From Denitrobaculum tricleocarpae (GTDB lineage: Bacteria; Pseudomonadota; Alphaproteobacteria; Kiloniellales; Kiloniellaceae): 64,000 nucleotides of DNA. The position numbers were made by a program, and so were the translations under genes. Shown here piece after piece: positions 16,980 through 25,179 of the stretch. The stretch is from positions 310,001 to 374,000 of the forward strand of contig NZ_ML660053.1 of assembly GCF_007004665.1 (NCBI RefSeq), in the 5' to 3' direction. Numbering within the stretch: the stretch's first letter is position 1; each line of letters opens with the position of its first letter. The notes below the pieces were generated by a model. It made no database searches. It was not told the DNA's origin and saw nothing but the letters and a program-made list of their open reading frames with translations.

Positions 16980-17412
16980 CGTTCCCCGCCATTCTTTTTG
17001 ATTGTACGCAGGCGAATAGTATCACAAGATTTTCATCAGGTACTGGTTTTGTATTCCCAGGCTTTCTATGTTCAATGCTATGGGGCAGGCGTTTCCCCGC
17101 TGGCGGCGGCTTTCACCAGAGACTTAAAGCTGCGTTTCCGGGGAAAACTCTGAGCCATAACGCGATCGTAATACTGTTGGATTACATATGCTTCCTGTAT
17201 CGCCTTTAATTGTCACTCAGATTTCACGCCCGTGTGACAGGCTTGGTGCTTGTATGTCATAAGTGGTCGTACAATATTATTTGTGACGAGGCTAATAAGG
17301 CGAAAGTCTACCTTGCATTAAGGCGCAATAGCTTAATCGGCGGCGGGTAGGCGATACAGCTACGTTTCGTTCCATCTTTATTTCAAGACTGCGCCTGAAC
17401 GGAGCGATTAAA
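16980..17412. other. Intergenic region between divergent lysin and cNMP-EAL genes
   Basis: About 430 bp without a convincing gene. It holds the promoters of both divergent genes, but no clear sigma-70 boxes stand out. One inverted repeat, TTTCCCCG (17092-17099) and CGGGGAAA (17139-17146), has a 39-base loop of no obvious meaning. The frame of the cNMP-EAL protein is closed by TAG at 17329-17331. Confidence 0.5.
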
Positions 17413-18678
17413 ATCAACGACGTACCGCACGATATACCGCAGCCGTATAAGGTAACGCTTCGGCCTGGAGATCTGCTCTTTGGTGAAGGCGAGCAGGGCG
17501 AGCGTGCCTATGTGGTGGAAAACGGTGTCGTCGAGGTGGTTAAGCAGACCTCCGAAGGTTCAGTGACCCTGGCCAGGCTCGGCCACGGCGAGATCGTCGG
17601 CGAGATGGCGCTGTTCGACAACGCGCCGCGATCCGCAACGGTTGTGGCCGTTGAGGAGACAACGCTGCTCTCGATCGACCGCCTGCAGATTGACGCGAAA
17701 ATTCGAAACGCCGATCCTACAATTGCCCTGCTTATCGACACCCTTACCAATCGTCTGCGCTCTATGCAGAGCCTCTTGGGCGCACCGAGCCTGCCGAATA
17801 CGGTGAGTGAACCTGGCGATGGGACTTTGCTTGCAGCGCGCGCGGGCACAGAAGATGTCAGACAGATCCTCCGCTTCGAGCGCCAACTTATCGCCGGCCT
17901 GGAAAATGATCAGTTTTTTGTCGAATTCCAGCCCATTATGAGCCTTGAGACCGATGATATAGCCGGGTTCGAGGCCCTGGTGCGCTGGCGTCATCCCGAT
18001 CTGGGGAATGTATCCCCCCAGCGCTTTATTCCGGTCGCGGAAAACCTCGAAGCGGTCGTCCAGCTCGACCGCGAGATCATCGCTCGAAGCCTCTCCTTTA
18101 TCTCCGAAGCGAACCGGGTTCGCGAGGAGGTTTGCCCGTCCCACCGCGACTGCGAACCGATCCATGTGTCTTTCAATCTCTCGACGGTGCGTCTGTCCGA
18201 CGGCAGCGTGATCAGCGACATCGACGCCGCCCTCGCAGAGCACAGTGTTGATCCGGCGATGCTGAAGGTCGAGGTAAACGAACAGATCCTGATCCGGGAT
18301 GCCCAGCAGGCAATCGCGATCCTTTCCGAGTTGCGCAGCCGTGGCATCGGGGTCCTTTTGGATGACTTTGGGACCGGCTACTCCTCTTTGAGCTATCTTG
18401 CCCGCTTGCCGATCGATATTCTCAAGATCGACCGCAGCTTCGTCAAAGCCATGACGCGCTCGGAGCAGAGCAAAACCATTCTGGCGTCAATCTGTGCAAT
18501 GGCCGGAGCACTGGGAAAAGATGTCATTGCCGAAGGCATCGAGAAGCCGGAGCAGGCGAGGATGCTGACCGAAATGAACTGTTCTTTCGGACAGGGTTAC
18601 TACTTCGCGCAGTCGATGCTGGCCGAAGACGCTCTTGCATTCATCAGGTCCGTGACGCCGGCGGCGCAAAAGGCCTGA
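17413..18678 (+). CDS. Cyclic-nucleotide-binding domain protein with EAL phosphodiesterase domain
   Basis: About 421 residues if translation starts near 17413. Residues 10-125 form a cNMP-binding beta-roll (YKVTLRPGDLLFGEGEQGERAYVVENGVVEVV, GEIVGEMALFDNAPRSATVVA). Residues 160-415 form an EAL domain with FEALVRW, VSFNLS, LDDFGTGYSSLSYL, LKIDRSFV, VIAEGIE and QGYYFAQ, so metal-binding and catalytic residues are intact and c-di-GMP hydrolysis is expected. The first ATG/GTG/TTG in frame is the GTG at 17512, which would remove a third of the cNMP domain. Upstream, GGAG at 17401-17404 is followed by ATT (17407) and ATC (17413), so a rare start codon is likely. It links cNMP sensing to c-di-GMP turnover. 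Confidence 0.85.
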   Translation: MNDVPHDIPQPYKVTLRPGDLLFGEGEQGERAYVVENGVVEVVKQTSEGSVTLARLGHGEIVGEMALFDNAPRSATVVAVEETTLLSIDRLQIDAKIRNADPTIALLIDTLTNRLRSMQSLLGAPSLPNTVSEPGDGTLLAARAGTEDVRQILRFERQLIAGLENDQFFVEFQPIMSLETDDIAGFEALVRWRHPDLGNVSPQRFIPVAENLEAVVQLDREIIARSLSFISEANRVREEVCPSHRDCEPIHVSFNLSTVRLSDGSVISDIDAALAEHSVDPAMLKVEVNEQILIRDAQQAIAILSELRSRGIGVLLDDFGTGYSSLSYLARLPIDILKIDRSFVKAMTRSEQSKTILASICAMAGALGKDVIAEGIEKPEQARMLTEMNCSFGQGYYFAQSMLAEDALAFIRSVTPAAQKA

Positions 18679-18710
18679 CACGAACCGGCTCACATCAGTG
18701 ATCTTTGCTT

Positions 18711-19640
18711 TTAAGCGCTTTGGTCACCGTGGTTCTTCACGATTGCCGCAAGAGCGGCGGAGGCCAGCCGGGCGGCCGGAGGGTCAGCGCGGCTTGTGAG
18801 CAGGATCGGGACCTTTGCCCCCAACCCGATGCCGGCGGCACAGGCATTCATGTAATGCACCATCATCTTAAAGAGCGCATTACCGGTCACGATATCCGGT
18901 ACGACGATGATGTCGGCATGTCCGGCGACCGGATGATCGACACCCTTGGTGCGCGCCGCATCCGCAGATAAGGCCAGATCCATGGCCAGCGGGCCGAAGA
19001 CGTCGGCGCTCTTTACGCTGTCCCGCGCCCAGTCGGTGAGAAGCTTTGCCTCGATGCTGGAGGGCATTTGCTCCATTTGCTCCTCGGTTGCAGAGAGAAG
19101 GGCGACTTTTGGTTTCTCGATGCCCAATGCGTGCGCCAAATCGACGGCATTCTGAATGACGGCTTTCTTGGTTTCGACGTCAGGGTGAATATTGACAGCG
19201 CAGTCGGTCAGCAGAAGCTGTCCTTCCCGGCCGGGTACGGTCATGTGAAAGACGTGGGTCAGACGCCGCTCCGTGCGCAGGTTCGCATTTCGGCTGAGCA
19301 AGGCGCGCATGAAGACATCGGTGTGGATGTGCCCCTTCATGACGGCAGCAACGTCGCCGCCGCTGGCGGCGCTTGCAGCGGCAATCGCGGCCGATTGCTC
19401 GTCTCCGGACTCTATCACCTCGTATCCGGAGATATCCCAGTTGAGCTCGGAGGCATATTTCTGAATGGCATCGCTGTCGCCAAAAAAGACCGGTTCGATG
19501 ACCCCCGCGCTGGCCGCGTCGTAGGCGCTTTCCATGACCACAGCGGCACCCGCATTAACGATGGCAGTGCGCAGCGGCGCTGAAGATCTTGCCGCGCGCA
19601 GAAGACTCTGCGGGCATTCAACCTGGTTTTTTCCGAGCAT
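18711..19640 (-). CDS. Phosphate acetyl/butyryl-transferase family protein
   Basis: 309 residues from the ATG at 19640, chosen for its GGGAG ribosome site and because the length then matches the ~300-residue Pta/Ptb family. Family features are VMKGHIHTDVFMRALL, TDCAVNIHPD, SATEEQMEQMPSSIEA and HADIIVVPDIVTGNALFKMMVHYMNA. It interconverts an acyl-CoA and acyl-phosphate in the cytosol. In taurine and some sulfonate pathways a Pta follows sulfoacetaldehyde acetyltransferase, but no xsc is in the window, and SuyAB gives pyruvate directly. The IclR gene 285 bp upstream on the same strand is the likely regulator. Substrate chain length is unknown. Confidence 0.88.
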   Translation of the reverse strand: MLGKNQVECPQSLLRAARSSAPLRTAIVNAGAAVVMESAYDAASAGVIEPVFFGDSDAIQKYASELNWDISGYEVIESGDEQSAAIAAASAASGGDVAAVMKGHIHTDVFMRALLSRNANLRTERRLTHVFHMTVPGREGQLLLTDCAVNIHPDVETKKAVIQNAVDLAHALGIEKPKVALLSATEEQMEQMPSSIEAKLLTDWARDSVKSADVFGPLAMDLALSADAARTKGVDHPVAGHADIIVVPDIVTGNALFKMMVHYMNACAAGIGLGAKVPILLTSRADPPAARLASAALAAIVKNHGDQSA

Positions 19641-19796
19641 TCGATGACTCCCGAGATTTATTCCATCACGCCGGGCCGACAATCTTGTCGCTGTGATTCG
19701 GCGTGCCCGTGTCGTCTGGAGCTGTCACGCGGTATTGGCTGGGCTCCCGCGCTGGCACGGCTTCTCGTGTGCCGCGCTACTCCAATTCTCTAAAAA

Positions 19797-19813
19797 TGAG
19801 ACTTTGAGTCTCA
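19797..19813. promoter_or_regulatory. Perfect dyad upstream of the acyltransferase gene
   Basis: Arms TGAGACT (19797-19803) and AGTCTCA (19807-19813) are perfect around a TTG centre. The dyad lies in the 285-bp gap between the IclR stop and the acyltransferase start and could be the operator for the IclR protein. It sits about 160 bp upstream of the start codon. This is inference from position and symmetry only. Confidence 0.35.
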
Positions 19814-19925
19814 ATAAGATTAAAGATGCGAATCAAGTCAAGCAAAACCTGGAGCCAGACGTCATCTTTGGCGGTGAGAGCCTCGCACGATTTTGATGGC
19901 CGCACTCGCTTTATCGCTGCAGAGG

Positions 19926-20804
19926 TTAACTCGACGCGTTGTCGGCTGAGGGCGCTGGTGAGGATGCGGGGTCGAGCGCAACGCGGTAAAGTTCCTTCGC
20001 TGCGTTCCGCAGAAGGTCGATATGCGTCATCGCAGCGTCCAGGCTCATGCGTTGCGCAGGGGCGTGAATCGCAAGCGTCGCAACGAAATCACCGTTTTCA
20101 TTTTGCACCGGCACCGCGATGGCGACCATGCCTTCGACAAATTCTTCATTGTCGACCCCCAGCTGATTCTTTCGCGTGACTTCCAGGGCCGCCAGTAATT
20201 CGTCTTTGTCGGTGATGGTGTTGGGCGCGTGTCGCTCCAGCTTTAAGCCTTCGACCAGTCGGCGCTGCTGTGAGCGCCGCAAGGTGCTGAGGTAAAGCTT
20301 GCCGCTCGCCGTGCAGTAAAAAGGCACATGCCCGCCGACGGGGAGTTCGATCCGGATCGGCCAATGGGTCTCAACCCGGTCCAGATAGATCATGCCGTTG
20401 CTGTCAGGCAGGGTGATGTTGCAGGTTTCGCCGACCTGCTCGGAGACCTGCTTTAAGATCGTGTGACGGAGTTGGGCCAGCGGCGCAAAACTCAAGACGC
20501 CCGCAGCGATACTGCGCAGGCGATTGCCCGGCAGGTAGCGCCGGCCATCGATGTCCTTGGTCAGATAGCCGTCCAGATACAGCTCGTTGCAGAGCCGGTG
20601 CAAAGTCGGTTTTGGCAACCCCAGGCTTTCGTTGATGTCGGTGGGCGTCATGGGAAACCCGGCCTGTGTCAGGACTTCAAGGATGTAAAGACGCCGCAGC
20701 CCGGGCGGTGTGCGATCCGCTTTGCCGTTGTTCTTTGCCTTGCCTTGTTGCGCCATTCTTGCCTGTCCACTCGGGAGCTGGGGGTTTTTGACGTCGAACC
20801 TCAT
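19926..20804 (-). CDS. IclR-family transcriptional regulator
   Basis: 292 residues (276 if it starts at the internal ATG 20756). The N-terminal winged helix-turn-helix spans about residues 35-95 (GLRRLYILEVLTQAGFPMTPTDINESLGLPKPTLHRLCNEL). It is followed by the IclR effector domain with GETCNITLPDSNGMIYLDRVET, VPFYCTASGKLYLS and FVEGMVAIAVPV. It has a polar N-terminal tail and a Ser/Ala/Pro tail. It probably controls the downstream acyltransferase gene on the same strand and itself. The GAF-like pocket usually binds small organic acids. No sign of truncation. Confidence 0.92.
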   Translation of the reverse strand: MRFDVKNPQLPSGQARMAQQGKAKNNGKADRTPPGLRRLYILEVLTQAGFPMTPTDINESLGLPKPTLHRLCNELYLDGYLTKDIDGRRYLPGNRLRSIAAGVLSFAPLAQLRHTILKQVSEQVGETCNITLPDSNGMIYLDRVETHWPIRIELPVGGHVPFYCTASGKLYLSTLRRSQQRRLVEGLKLERHAPNTITDKDELLAALEVTRKNQLGVDNEEFVEGMVAIAVPVQNENGDFVATLAIHAPAQRMSLDAAMTHIDLLRNAAKELYRVALDPASSPAPSADNASS

Positions 20805-21136
20805 TCGACGGAACTGGAGCCTGTCGACCGGGAATAGTTGGTATACGCCGCGCCCCAGCTAAACAAGCATAATGCTCGGGCGCGGCTGGACAAACACGCC
20901 GCGGTTTCTCGCAAGGGGCGATGTGGTGCCGTGGGCCTGTGTGAGGATATTTGCTACTCCTCTTACGTTAGCGTTGCATTAAAAAGAGCTGAACCGTTTG
21001 ATTTTTTGAATTTTTTCCGCACAGCTTGCCTGCCCGCGCGGGGATAACTCTATAGATCAATGTAACAACCCGCTCTTGTTTGTTCCTCCGTCGCGACTAC
21101 GTGAATAGGGTGCGATTCGAACAACTGGAGGTGCTT
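20805..21136. other. Intergenic region between divergent IclR and DUF427 genes
   Basis: 332 bp with no supported gene. It must carry the IclR promoter (left) and the DUF427 promoter (right). The right side is AT-rich, with TCTATAGAT at about 21049-21057 as a possible -10 region. The start of the DUF427 gene is decided by GGAGG at 21127-21131, 5 bp before the ATG at 21137. Confidence 0.5.
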
Positions 21137-21535
21137 ATGCATGGCGTGATGGTAATGGGGCCGGGGCCCGGATACGAAAAGTATCCCGAACATACCGTTC
21201 ATCTCGAACGGGATGACAGGCGCATTCAGGTCAACTTTCAGGGTGTGACAATTGCCGACACCCGGAATGCGATAATGCTGCACGAAGCAGGCTACGACCC
21301 GGTCGCCTACATTCCGCGTGGCGACGTCCGGACCGAACTCCTCAGCGAGACGTCCCGGGAAACACACTGTCCCTTCAAAGGCTATGCGTCCTACTGGTCA
21401 ATAGAGGTTGGCGACAAAACGGCTGAGAATGCAGCCTGGGCCTATCCGAGAAGCTATGAAGAGGTCACAGAACTGGCCGACTGCATCGCGTTCGACAAGC
21501 GCTTTGTGGAGGTAGTCGTCGTCTCTGAACACTGA
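21137..21535 (+). CDS. DUF427 domain protein, free-standing
   Basis: 132 residues from the ATG at 21137, which has an ideal GGAGG ribosome site; a longer frame from 21080 lacks one. The domain (about residues 10-115) shows the DUF427 core: ETHCPFKGYASYWSIEVGD, AENAAWAYPRSYEEV and CIAFD. The conserved Cys-Pro-Phe-Lys-Gly and acidic residues suggest a small catalytic or ligand-binding fold, but the biochemical role of the family is not established. A closely similar domain forms the N-terminus of the cyclase at 33580-35241. It lies divergently next to suyR without an obvious functional tie. Confidence 0.85.
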   Translation: MHGVMVMGPGPGYEKYPEHTVHLERDDRRIQVNFQGVTIADTRNAIMLHEAGYDPVAYIPRGDVRTELLSETSRETHCPFKGYASYWSIEVGDKTAENAAWAYPRSYEEVTELADCIAFDKRFVEVVVVSEH

Positions 21536-21568
21536 CGGATCCCCACGCGAACCGCTTGTCGATCAGGC

Positions 21569-22315
21569 CTAGACGATAATGCTTTCGTAATAGTGGTTCT
21601 CCGTATTGCACCGGCTGACACGCAATTCGACCGGCACACCTTTGAGATTGTGGGCCACCCGCTCGATCAACTGCAGGGGTGAGCCCTTTTTGACGCCGAG
21701 CCACGCAGCGTCCTGAGGTGATGCCCCGATCGCTCGCAGGTGTTCGACCGCTCGGCTGATCGTAACGCAGTAGCGTTCCTCGTAGAGCTGATAGAGATTG
21801 TTCGGCAGGTCTTCCAGGGGCAGTTTGTCCAGGTCGGGGAAGACCTTGGCCGGAACCACGATGCTCTCCGCGATGACCGGTTCTCCTTCAAGACTACGTA
21901 CCCGGTCGATCTGAATCACGCGGGCTGCGGACTGCAGGCCCAGTTTCTGACTTTCTTCACGTAACGCCCGACGGCGCGTGATGCCCTTCTCCTGACTGGA
22001 CGGCATCTGGCGGACACCGCTTTTGCTGATGATATGAAAAAAGTGGAACAACGCCCGATCCGGTGTGTGCGCGGCCACGAAGGTGCCTTTGCCCTGGTGC
22101 CGGATGACCAGGTTTTCTGCCGCCAAGGCGTCGAGCGCCTTTCGAACGGTGCCCTGACTGACGCCATAGTCCTGCCCAAGGCGGGTTTCGCTGGGCAATA
22201 GATCTCCCGGACTCCAGGCGCCCTGATAGATCTGCTGGATGATCAGCTCTTTGACTTGACTATAAAGCGGCGCACTGCCGCGAATGGTTTTCATTTCATT
22301 CAAGGTATTTGCCAC
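21569..22315 (-). CDS. suyR: GntR/HutC-family regulator of sulfolactate genes (SuyR-like)
   Basis: 248 residues. The N-terminal GntR winged helix (about 15-80) has LYSQVKELIIQQIYQGAWSPGD, LPSETRLGQDYGVSQGTVRKALDAL and the wing HQGKGTFVA. The C-terminal UTRA ligand domain (about 100-240) ends with GVPVELRVSRCNTENHYYE. It is divergent from suyA, and the 233-bp gap holds a perfect 18-bp palindrome and a sigma-70-like promoter, so it most likely represses suyAB-slcC-comC until sulfolactate or a derivative binds. The symbol follows position in known sulfolactate clusters; direct evidence for the effector is absent. Confidence 0.82.
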   Translation of the reverse strand: MANTLNEMKTIRGSAPLYSQVKELIIQQIYQGAWSPGDLLPSETRLGQDYGVSQGTVRKALDALAAENLVIRHQGKGTFVAAHTPDRALFHFFHIISKSGVRQMPSSQEKGITRRRALREESQKLGLQSAARVIQIDRVRSLEGEPVIAESIVVPAKVFPDLDKLPLEDLPNNLYQLYEERYCVTISRAVEHLRAIGASPQDAAWLGVKKGSPLQLIERVAHNLKGVPVELRVSRCNTENHYYESIIV

Positions 22316-22420
22316 CTTTGCCGGAGGTGTTATCGCCTGTATTCAACCCGGTGCCCGACATACCGCGTTTGCAGCTCTTTGTCTTGACCGCACTATAATC
22401 CCGATTCAGAAAAATCATGC

Positions 22421-22438
22421 AACTCTTATATAAGAGTT
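22421..22438. promoter_or_regulatory. Perfect 18-bp palindrome, probable SuyR operator
   Basis: Arms AACTCTTAT and ATAAGAGTT meet with no spacer. It is the only strong dyad in the suyR-suyA intergenic region and lies 11 bp upstream of the predicted -35 box of suyA and about 105 bp upstream of the suyR start. The size and symmetry suit a GntR/HutC dimer site. Confidence 0.65.
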
Positions 22439-22449
22439 AAAAGAATATC

Positions 22450-22477
22450 TTGACCCAAGAAGCCGGGCGGGCATAAC
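22450..22477 (+). promoter_or_regulatory. Possible sigma-70 promoter of suyAB
   Basis: TTGACC (22450-22455) and CATAAC (22472-22477) are separated by 16 bp. It gives a leader of about 65 bases before the suyA GTG start. The match is moderate; the adjacent palindrome supports it. Confidence 0.4.
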
Positions 22478-22548
22478 GTCGAATAAATTTCACGCCGCCC
22501 CAGGTGAAGTCATGTTCGGTGGGCGGATTTCTGTATGGGAGGATATAA

Positions 22549-22836
22549 GTGGCAGCACCCGACTTTCTCGTCCATGAGACGAAAGACACCGTTGGTGTTA
22601 TCGTGGTCGAAGGCATCGAAGCCGGTCAGGAATTGACCGGTTGGCTGATGGAGACCGACGAGACGCTCTCGATCAAAGCGCTCGACCCGATTCCGCTGGG
22701 GCACAAGGTTGCCCTGGGCGATATCACGAACGGCGATACCATCATCAAGTACAGCCATGACATCGGCAAGGCGGTGGCCGATATCGGCAAGGGACATCAT
22801 GTCCACGTTCACAACGTCAAAACCAAGAGGTGGTAG
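22549..22836 (+). CDS. suyA: (2R)-sulfolactate sulfo-lyase, small subunit
   Basis: 95 residues forming a single SAF domain ([26 protein letters not shown]..., [22 protein letters not shown]). It corresponds to the N-terminal domain of altronate dehydratase-type enzymes and is split off as a separate small subunit in SuyAB. With SuyB it removes sulfite from (R)-sulfolactate to give pyruvate, in the cytosol. The GTG start has a GGGAGG ribosome site 6 bp upstream. The gene ends 2 bp before suyB, consistent with a fixed complex. Confidence 0.9.
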   Translation: MAAPDFLVHETKDTVGVIVVEGIEAGQELTGWLMETDETLSIKALDPIPLGHKVALGDITNGDTIIKYSHDIGKAVADIGKGHHVHVHNVKTKRW

Positions 22837-22838
22837 GC

Positions 22839-24008
22839 ATGGCGCATTCAAGTTTTTGGGGATATCGCCGCGAGAACAACCGTGTCGGTGTCCGGAACCA
22901 CGTCATCATCCTGCCGCTTGACGATCTCTCCAATGCGGCCTGCGAGGCCGTGGCGAACAATATCCAGGGCTGCATGGCCCTGCCGCATCATTACGGCCGT
23001 CTGCAGTTCGGCGAGGATCTGGAGCTGCATTTCCGCACCCTGATCGGCACCGGCAGCAACCCCAACGTCGCCGCCGTGGTCGTGATCGGTATCGAGCCGG
23101 TCTGGACCAAGCGGATTGTCGACGGCATCGCAGCCACCGGAAAGCCGGTGGAGGGTTTTGCGATTGAACAGAACGGCGACATCAACACCATTGCCGCCGC
23201 TTCGCGCAAAGCGAAGGAATTCGTTCAGTGGGCCAGTGAAAAGACCCGTGAGGAATGCGGCCTGGGCGAGCTCTGGGTTTCCACCAAGTGCGGAGAGTCC
23301 GACACAACCTCCGGCCTGGCCTCGAACCCGACGGTCGGCAACTTCATCGATAAGGTCGACGTCCAGGGCGCGACCACCTGTTTCGGTGAGACCTCCGAGT
23401 TGACCGGCGCGGAGTTGGAGTGTGCCAAGCGTGGCGTGACGCCCGAAATCGGCAAGAAGTTCCTGGCCACCTGGCAGGCTTACATGGACGATGTGATCGA
23501 GCCTCACAAGACCAGCGACCTTTCCGACAGCCAGCCGACCAAGGGCAACATCGAGGGCGGTTTGACCACCATCGAGGAGAAGGCGTTCGGCAACTTCGAG
23601 AAGATCGGCAAGAAGACGAACTTCGTCGATGTCTTGCAGCCGGCCGAGCAGCCATCCAGTGGACCGGGTCTCTATTTCATGGATACCTCGTCCGCCGCTG
23701 CCGAATGCGTCACCCTGCAGGCGGCCGCCGGCTTCGTGGTCCATCTCTTCCCTACGGGACAGGGCAACATCATCGGAAACCCGATCGAACCTGTCATCAA
23801 GCTGACCGCAAACCCGCGGACCGTGCGGACTATGGGCGAGCATGTCGATGTGGACGTGTCCGGCATTCTGCGCCGGGAGATGAACCTGGATGAGGCCGGT
23901 GACGCCTTGCTCGATATGACCATCCGAACCTGCAACGGCCGTTTGACGGCAGCGGAAGCGCTCGGCCACCGCGAGTTCGTCATGACCAAGCTCTATCGGA
24001 GTGCCTAG
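22839..24008 (+). CDS. suyB: (2R)-sulfolactate sulfo-lyase, large subunit
   Basis: 389 residues of the UxaA/altronate dehydratase large-domain family. [21 protein letters not shown] is the typical N-terminus, [19 protein letters not shown] and [11 protein letters not shown] follow, and [21 protein letters not shown] lies near the C-terminus. Cysteines at [16 protein letters not shown] and the late CVTLQAA segment are candidates for iron binding, as in dehydratases of this family. The 2-bp spacing from suyA and its SAF-domain partner make this a sulfo-lyase rather than altronate or galactarate dehydratase. It releases sulfite, for which no exporter or oxidase is seen in the window. Confidence 0.9.
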   Translation: MAHSSFWGYRRENNRVGVRNHVIILPLDDLSNAACEAVANNIQGCMALPHHYGRLQFGEDLELHFRTLIGTGSNPNVAAVVVIGIEPVWTKRIVDGIAATGKPVEGFAIEQNGDINTIAAASRKAKEFVQWASEKTREECGLGELWVSTKCGESDTTSGLASNPTVGNFIDKVDVQGATTCFGETSELTGAELECAKRGVTPEIGKKFLATWQAYMDDVIEPHKTSDLSDSQPTKGNIEGGLTTIEEKAFGNFEKIGKKTNFVDVLQPAEQPSSGPGLYFMDTSSAAAECVTLQAAAGFVVHLFPTGQGNIIGNPIEPVIKLTANPRTVRTMGEHVDVDVSGILRREMNLDEAGDALLDMTIRTCNGRLTAAEALGHREFVMTKLYRSA

Positions 24009-24024
24009 GTAAAGGAGCGACGAA

Positions 24025-24058
24025 ATCCGGGCGGCAGTGAGAGCCGTGCCGCCCGGAT
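24025..24058 (+). promoter_or_regulatory. Strong hairpin between suyB and slcC
   Basis: Perfect 12-bp arms ATCCGGGCGGCA (24025-24036) and TGCCGCCCGGAT (24047-24058) with a 10-base loop start 17 bp after the suyB stop. No T-run follows, so it is not a standard intrinsic terminator. It probably stabilises the suyAB message or reduces expression of the downstream dehydrogenases. A short GCATGC repeat pair follows at 24061-24082. Confidence 0.65.
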
Positions 24059-24246
24059 AAGCATGCAGCTAAGGCGCATGCGATTGAGAAGGAACTCTCA
24101 GGGCGGGCCGGTCGGCTATCCCGTTGTCGGTTTTCGATCTGCTTGCTTTTGTCCAAGCCCAACCAATCGCGAGTGCGTCCAGTTCCATAGAAATCCGGAC
24201 CAAGGTTCGGCTGCAATCAAACCCAGTCACGACAGGTCATGCAATC

Positions 24247-25179
24247 ATGCCCGATATCGTTGTTTCCGAATTCATGGACCAGGCTGCCGTCGACGACCTG
24301 AACAGGGACTTCGACGTTCACTACGATCCTGATTTGGCCGACCGGCCGGAGGAGTTGATCAGGCTTGTTGCCGCTGCGCGCGCGCTGATCGTCCGGAACC
24401 GGACACAGGTGCGCGGTGGTCTGCTTGAGGCGGCAAACAGCCTGGAGGTGGTCGGGCGTTTGGGTGTGGGGCTCGATAACATCGATCTGGAGGCCTGTGG
24501 AGCCCGCAACATCGAGGTTTGCCCGGCCAGTGGTGCGAACGACGACTCTGTTGCGGAGTATGTGATTGCGATGACCATGGTTCTGCTGCGCGGCGCTTTT
24601 CAGACGCGCGATGCGGTGATTGCAGGCGAGTGGCCTCGTCAGGCCTCCATCGGGCGGGAGGCCGCGGGCAAGCAGATGGGGCTGATCGGTTATGGCGGGA
24701 TTGCGCGCAACGTCGCAGTCCGTGCCCGTGCCATGGGCATGCGGACCGCAGCATTCGATCCTTTCCTGCCGCCCGATCATCCGGTCTGGTGGGATTGTCA
24801 AAAATGCGAGCTCAACGACCTCCTGGCGTCCAGTGACGTCATCAGCCTGCATGTTCCGCTGAACGATGAGACGCGAAATCTACTCGATGCGGAGGCGATT
24901 GCCGGATTGAAGAAAGGGGCGGTCGTGATTAACACGGCCCGGGGCGGCGTGATCGATGAGCCTGCTCTGGCAGAGGCTTTGAGGATGGGGGCGCTGGGTG
25001 GAGCGGCGCTCGACGTCTTTGCGGTTGAGCCTTTGACAGCGCAAGCCGGCAGTCAATTTGCAGGCGTGCCCAACCTCTTTCTTACCCCTCACATTGCCGG
25101 CGTAACCGAGGAGGGCAATGTGCGGGTCAGCGCCGTTACCGCAGATAACGTGCGGAAAGTCTTGGAGAAACGGCGATGA
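24247..25179 (+). CDS. slcC: (S)-sulfolactate dehydrogenase, D-2-hydroxyacid dehydrogenase family
   Basis: 310 residues from the ATG at 24247 (MPDIVVSEFMDQAAVDDL); a longer frame from 24124 adds unlike sequence and exceeds family length. The NAD-binding motif is GLIGYGGIA (about residues 145-153), the catalytic Arg lies in GRLGVGLDNID, the Glu in DVFAVEPLT and the His in LTPHIAGVTEE, all intact. In Chromohalobacter-type clusters SlcC oxidises (S)-sulfolactate to sulfopyruvate, and ComC reduces this to the (R) form that SuyAB can cleave. The stop overlaps comC by 4 bp. Confidence 0.87.
   Translation: MPDIVVSEFMDQAAVDDLNRDFDVHYDPDLADRPEELIRLVAAARALIVRNRTQVRGGLLEAANSLEVVGRLGVGLDNIDLEACGARNIEVCPASGANDDSVAEYVIAMTMVLLRGAFQTRDAVIAGEWPRQASIGREAAGKQMGLIGYGGIARNVAVRARAMGMRTAAFDPFLPPDHPVWWDCQKCELNDLLASSDVISLHVPLNDETRNLLDAEAIAGLKKGAVVINTARGGVIDEPALAEALRMGALGGAALDVFAVEPLTAQAGSQFAGVPNLFLTPHIAGVTEEGNVRVSAVTADNVRKVLEKRR

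Noticed and set aside
22384-22398. TTGACC and TATAAT as a suyA promoter
   Set aside because: The two boxes are only about 3-4 bp apart, impossible as a -35/-10 pair.
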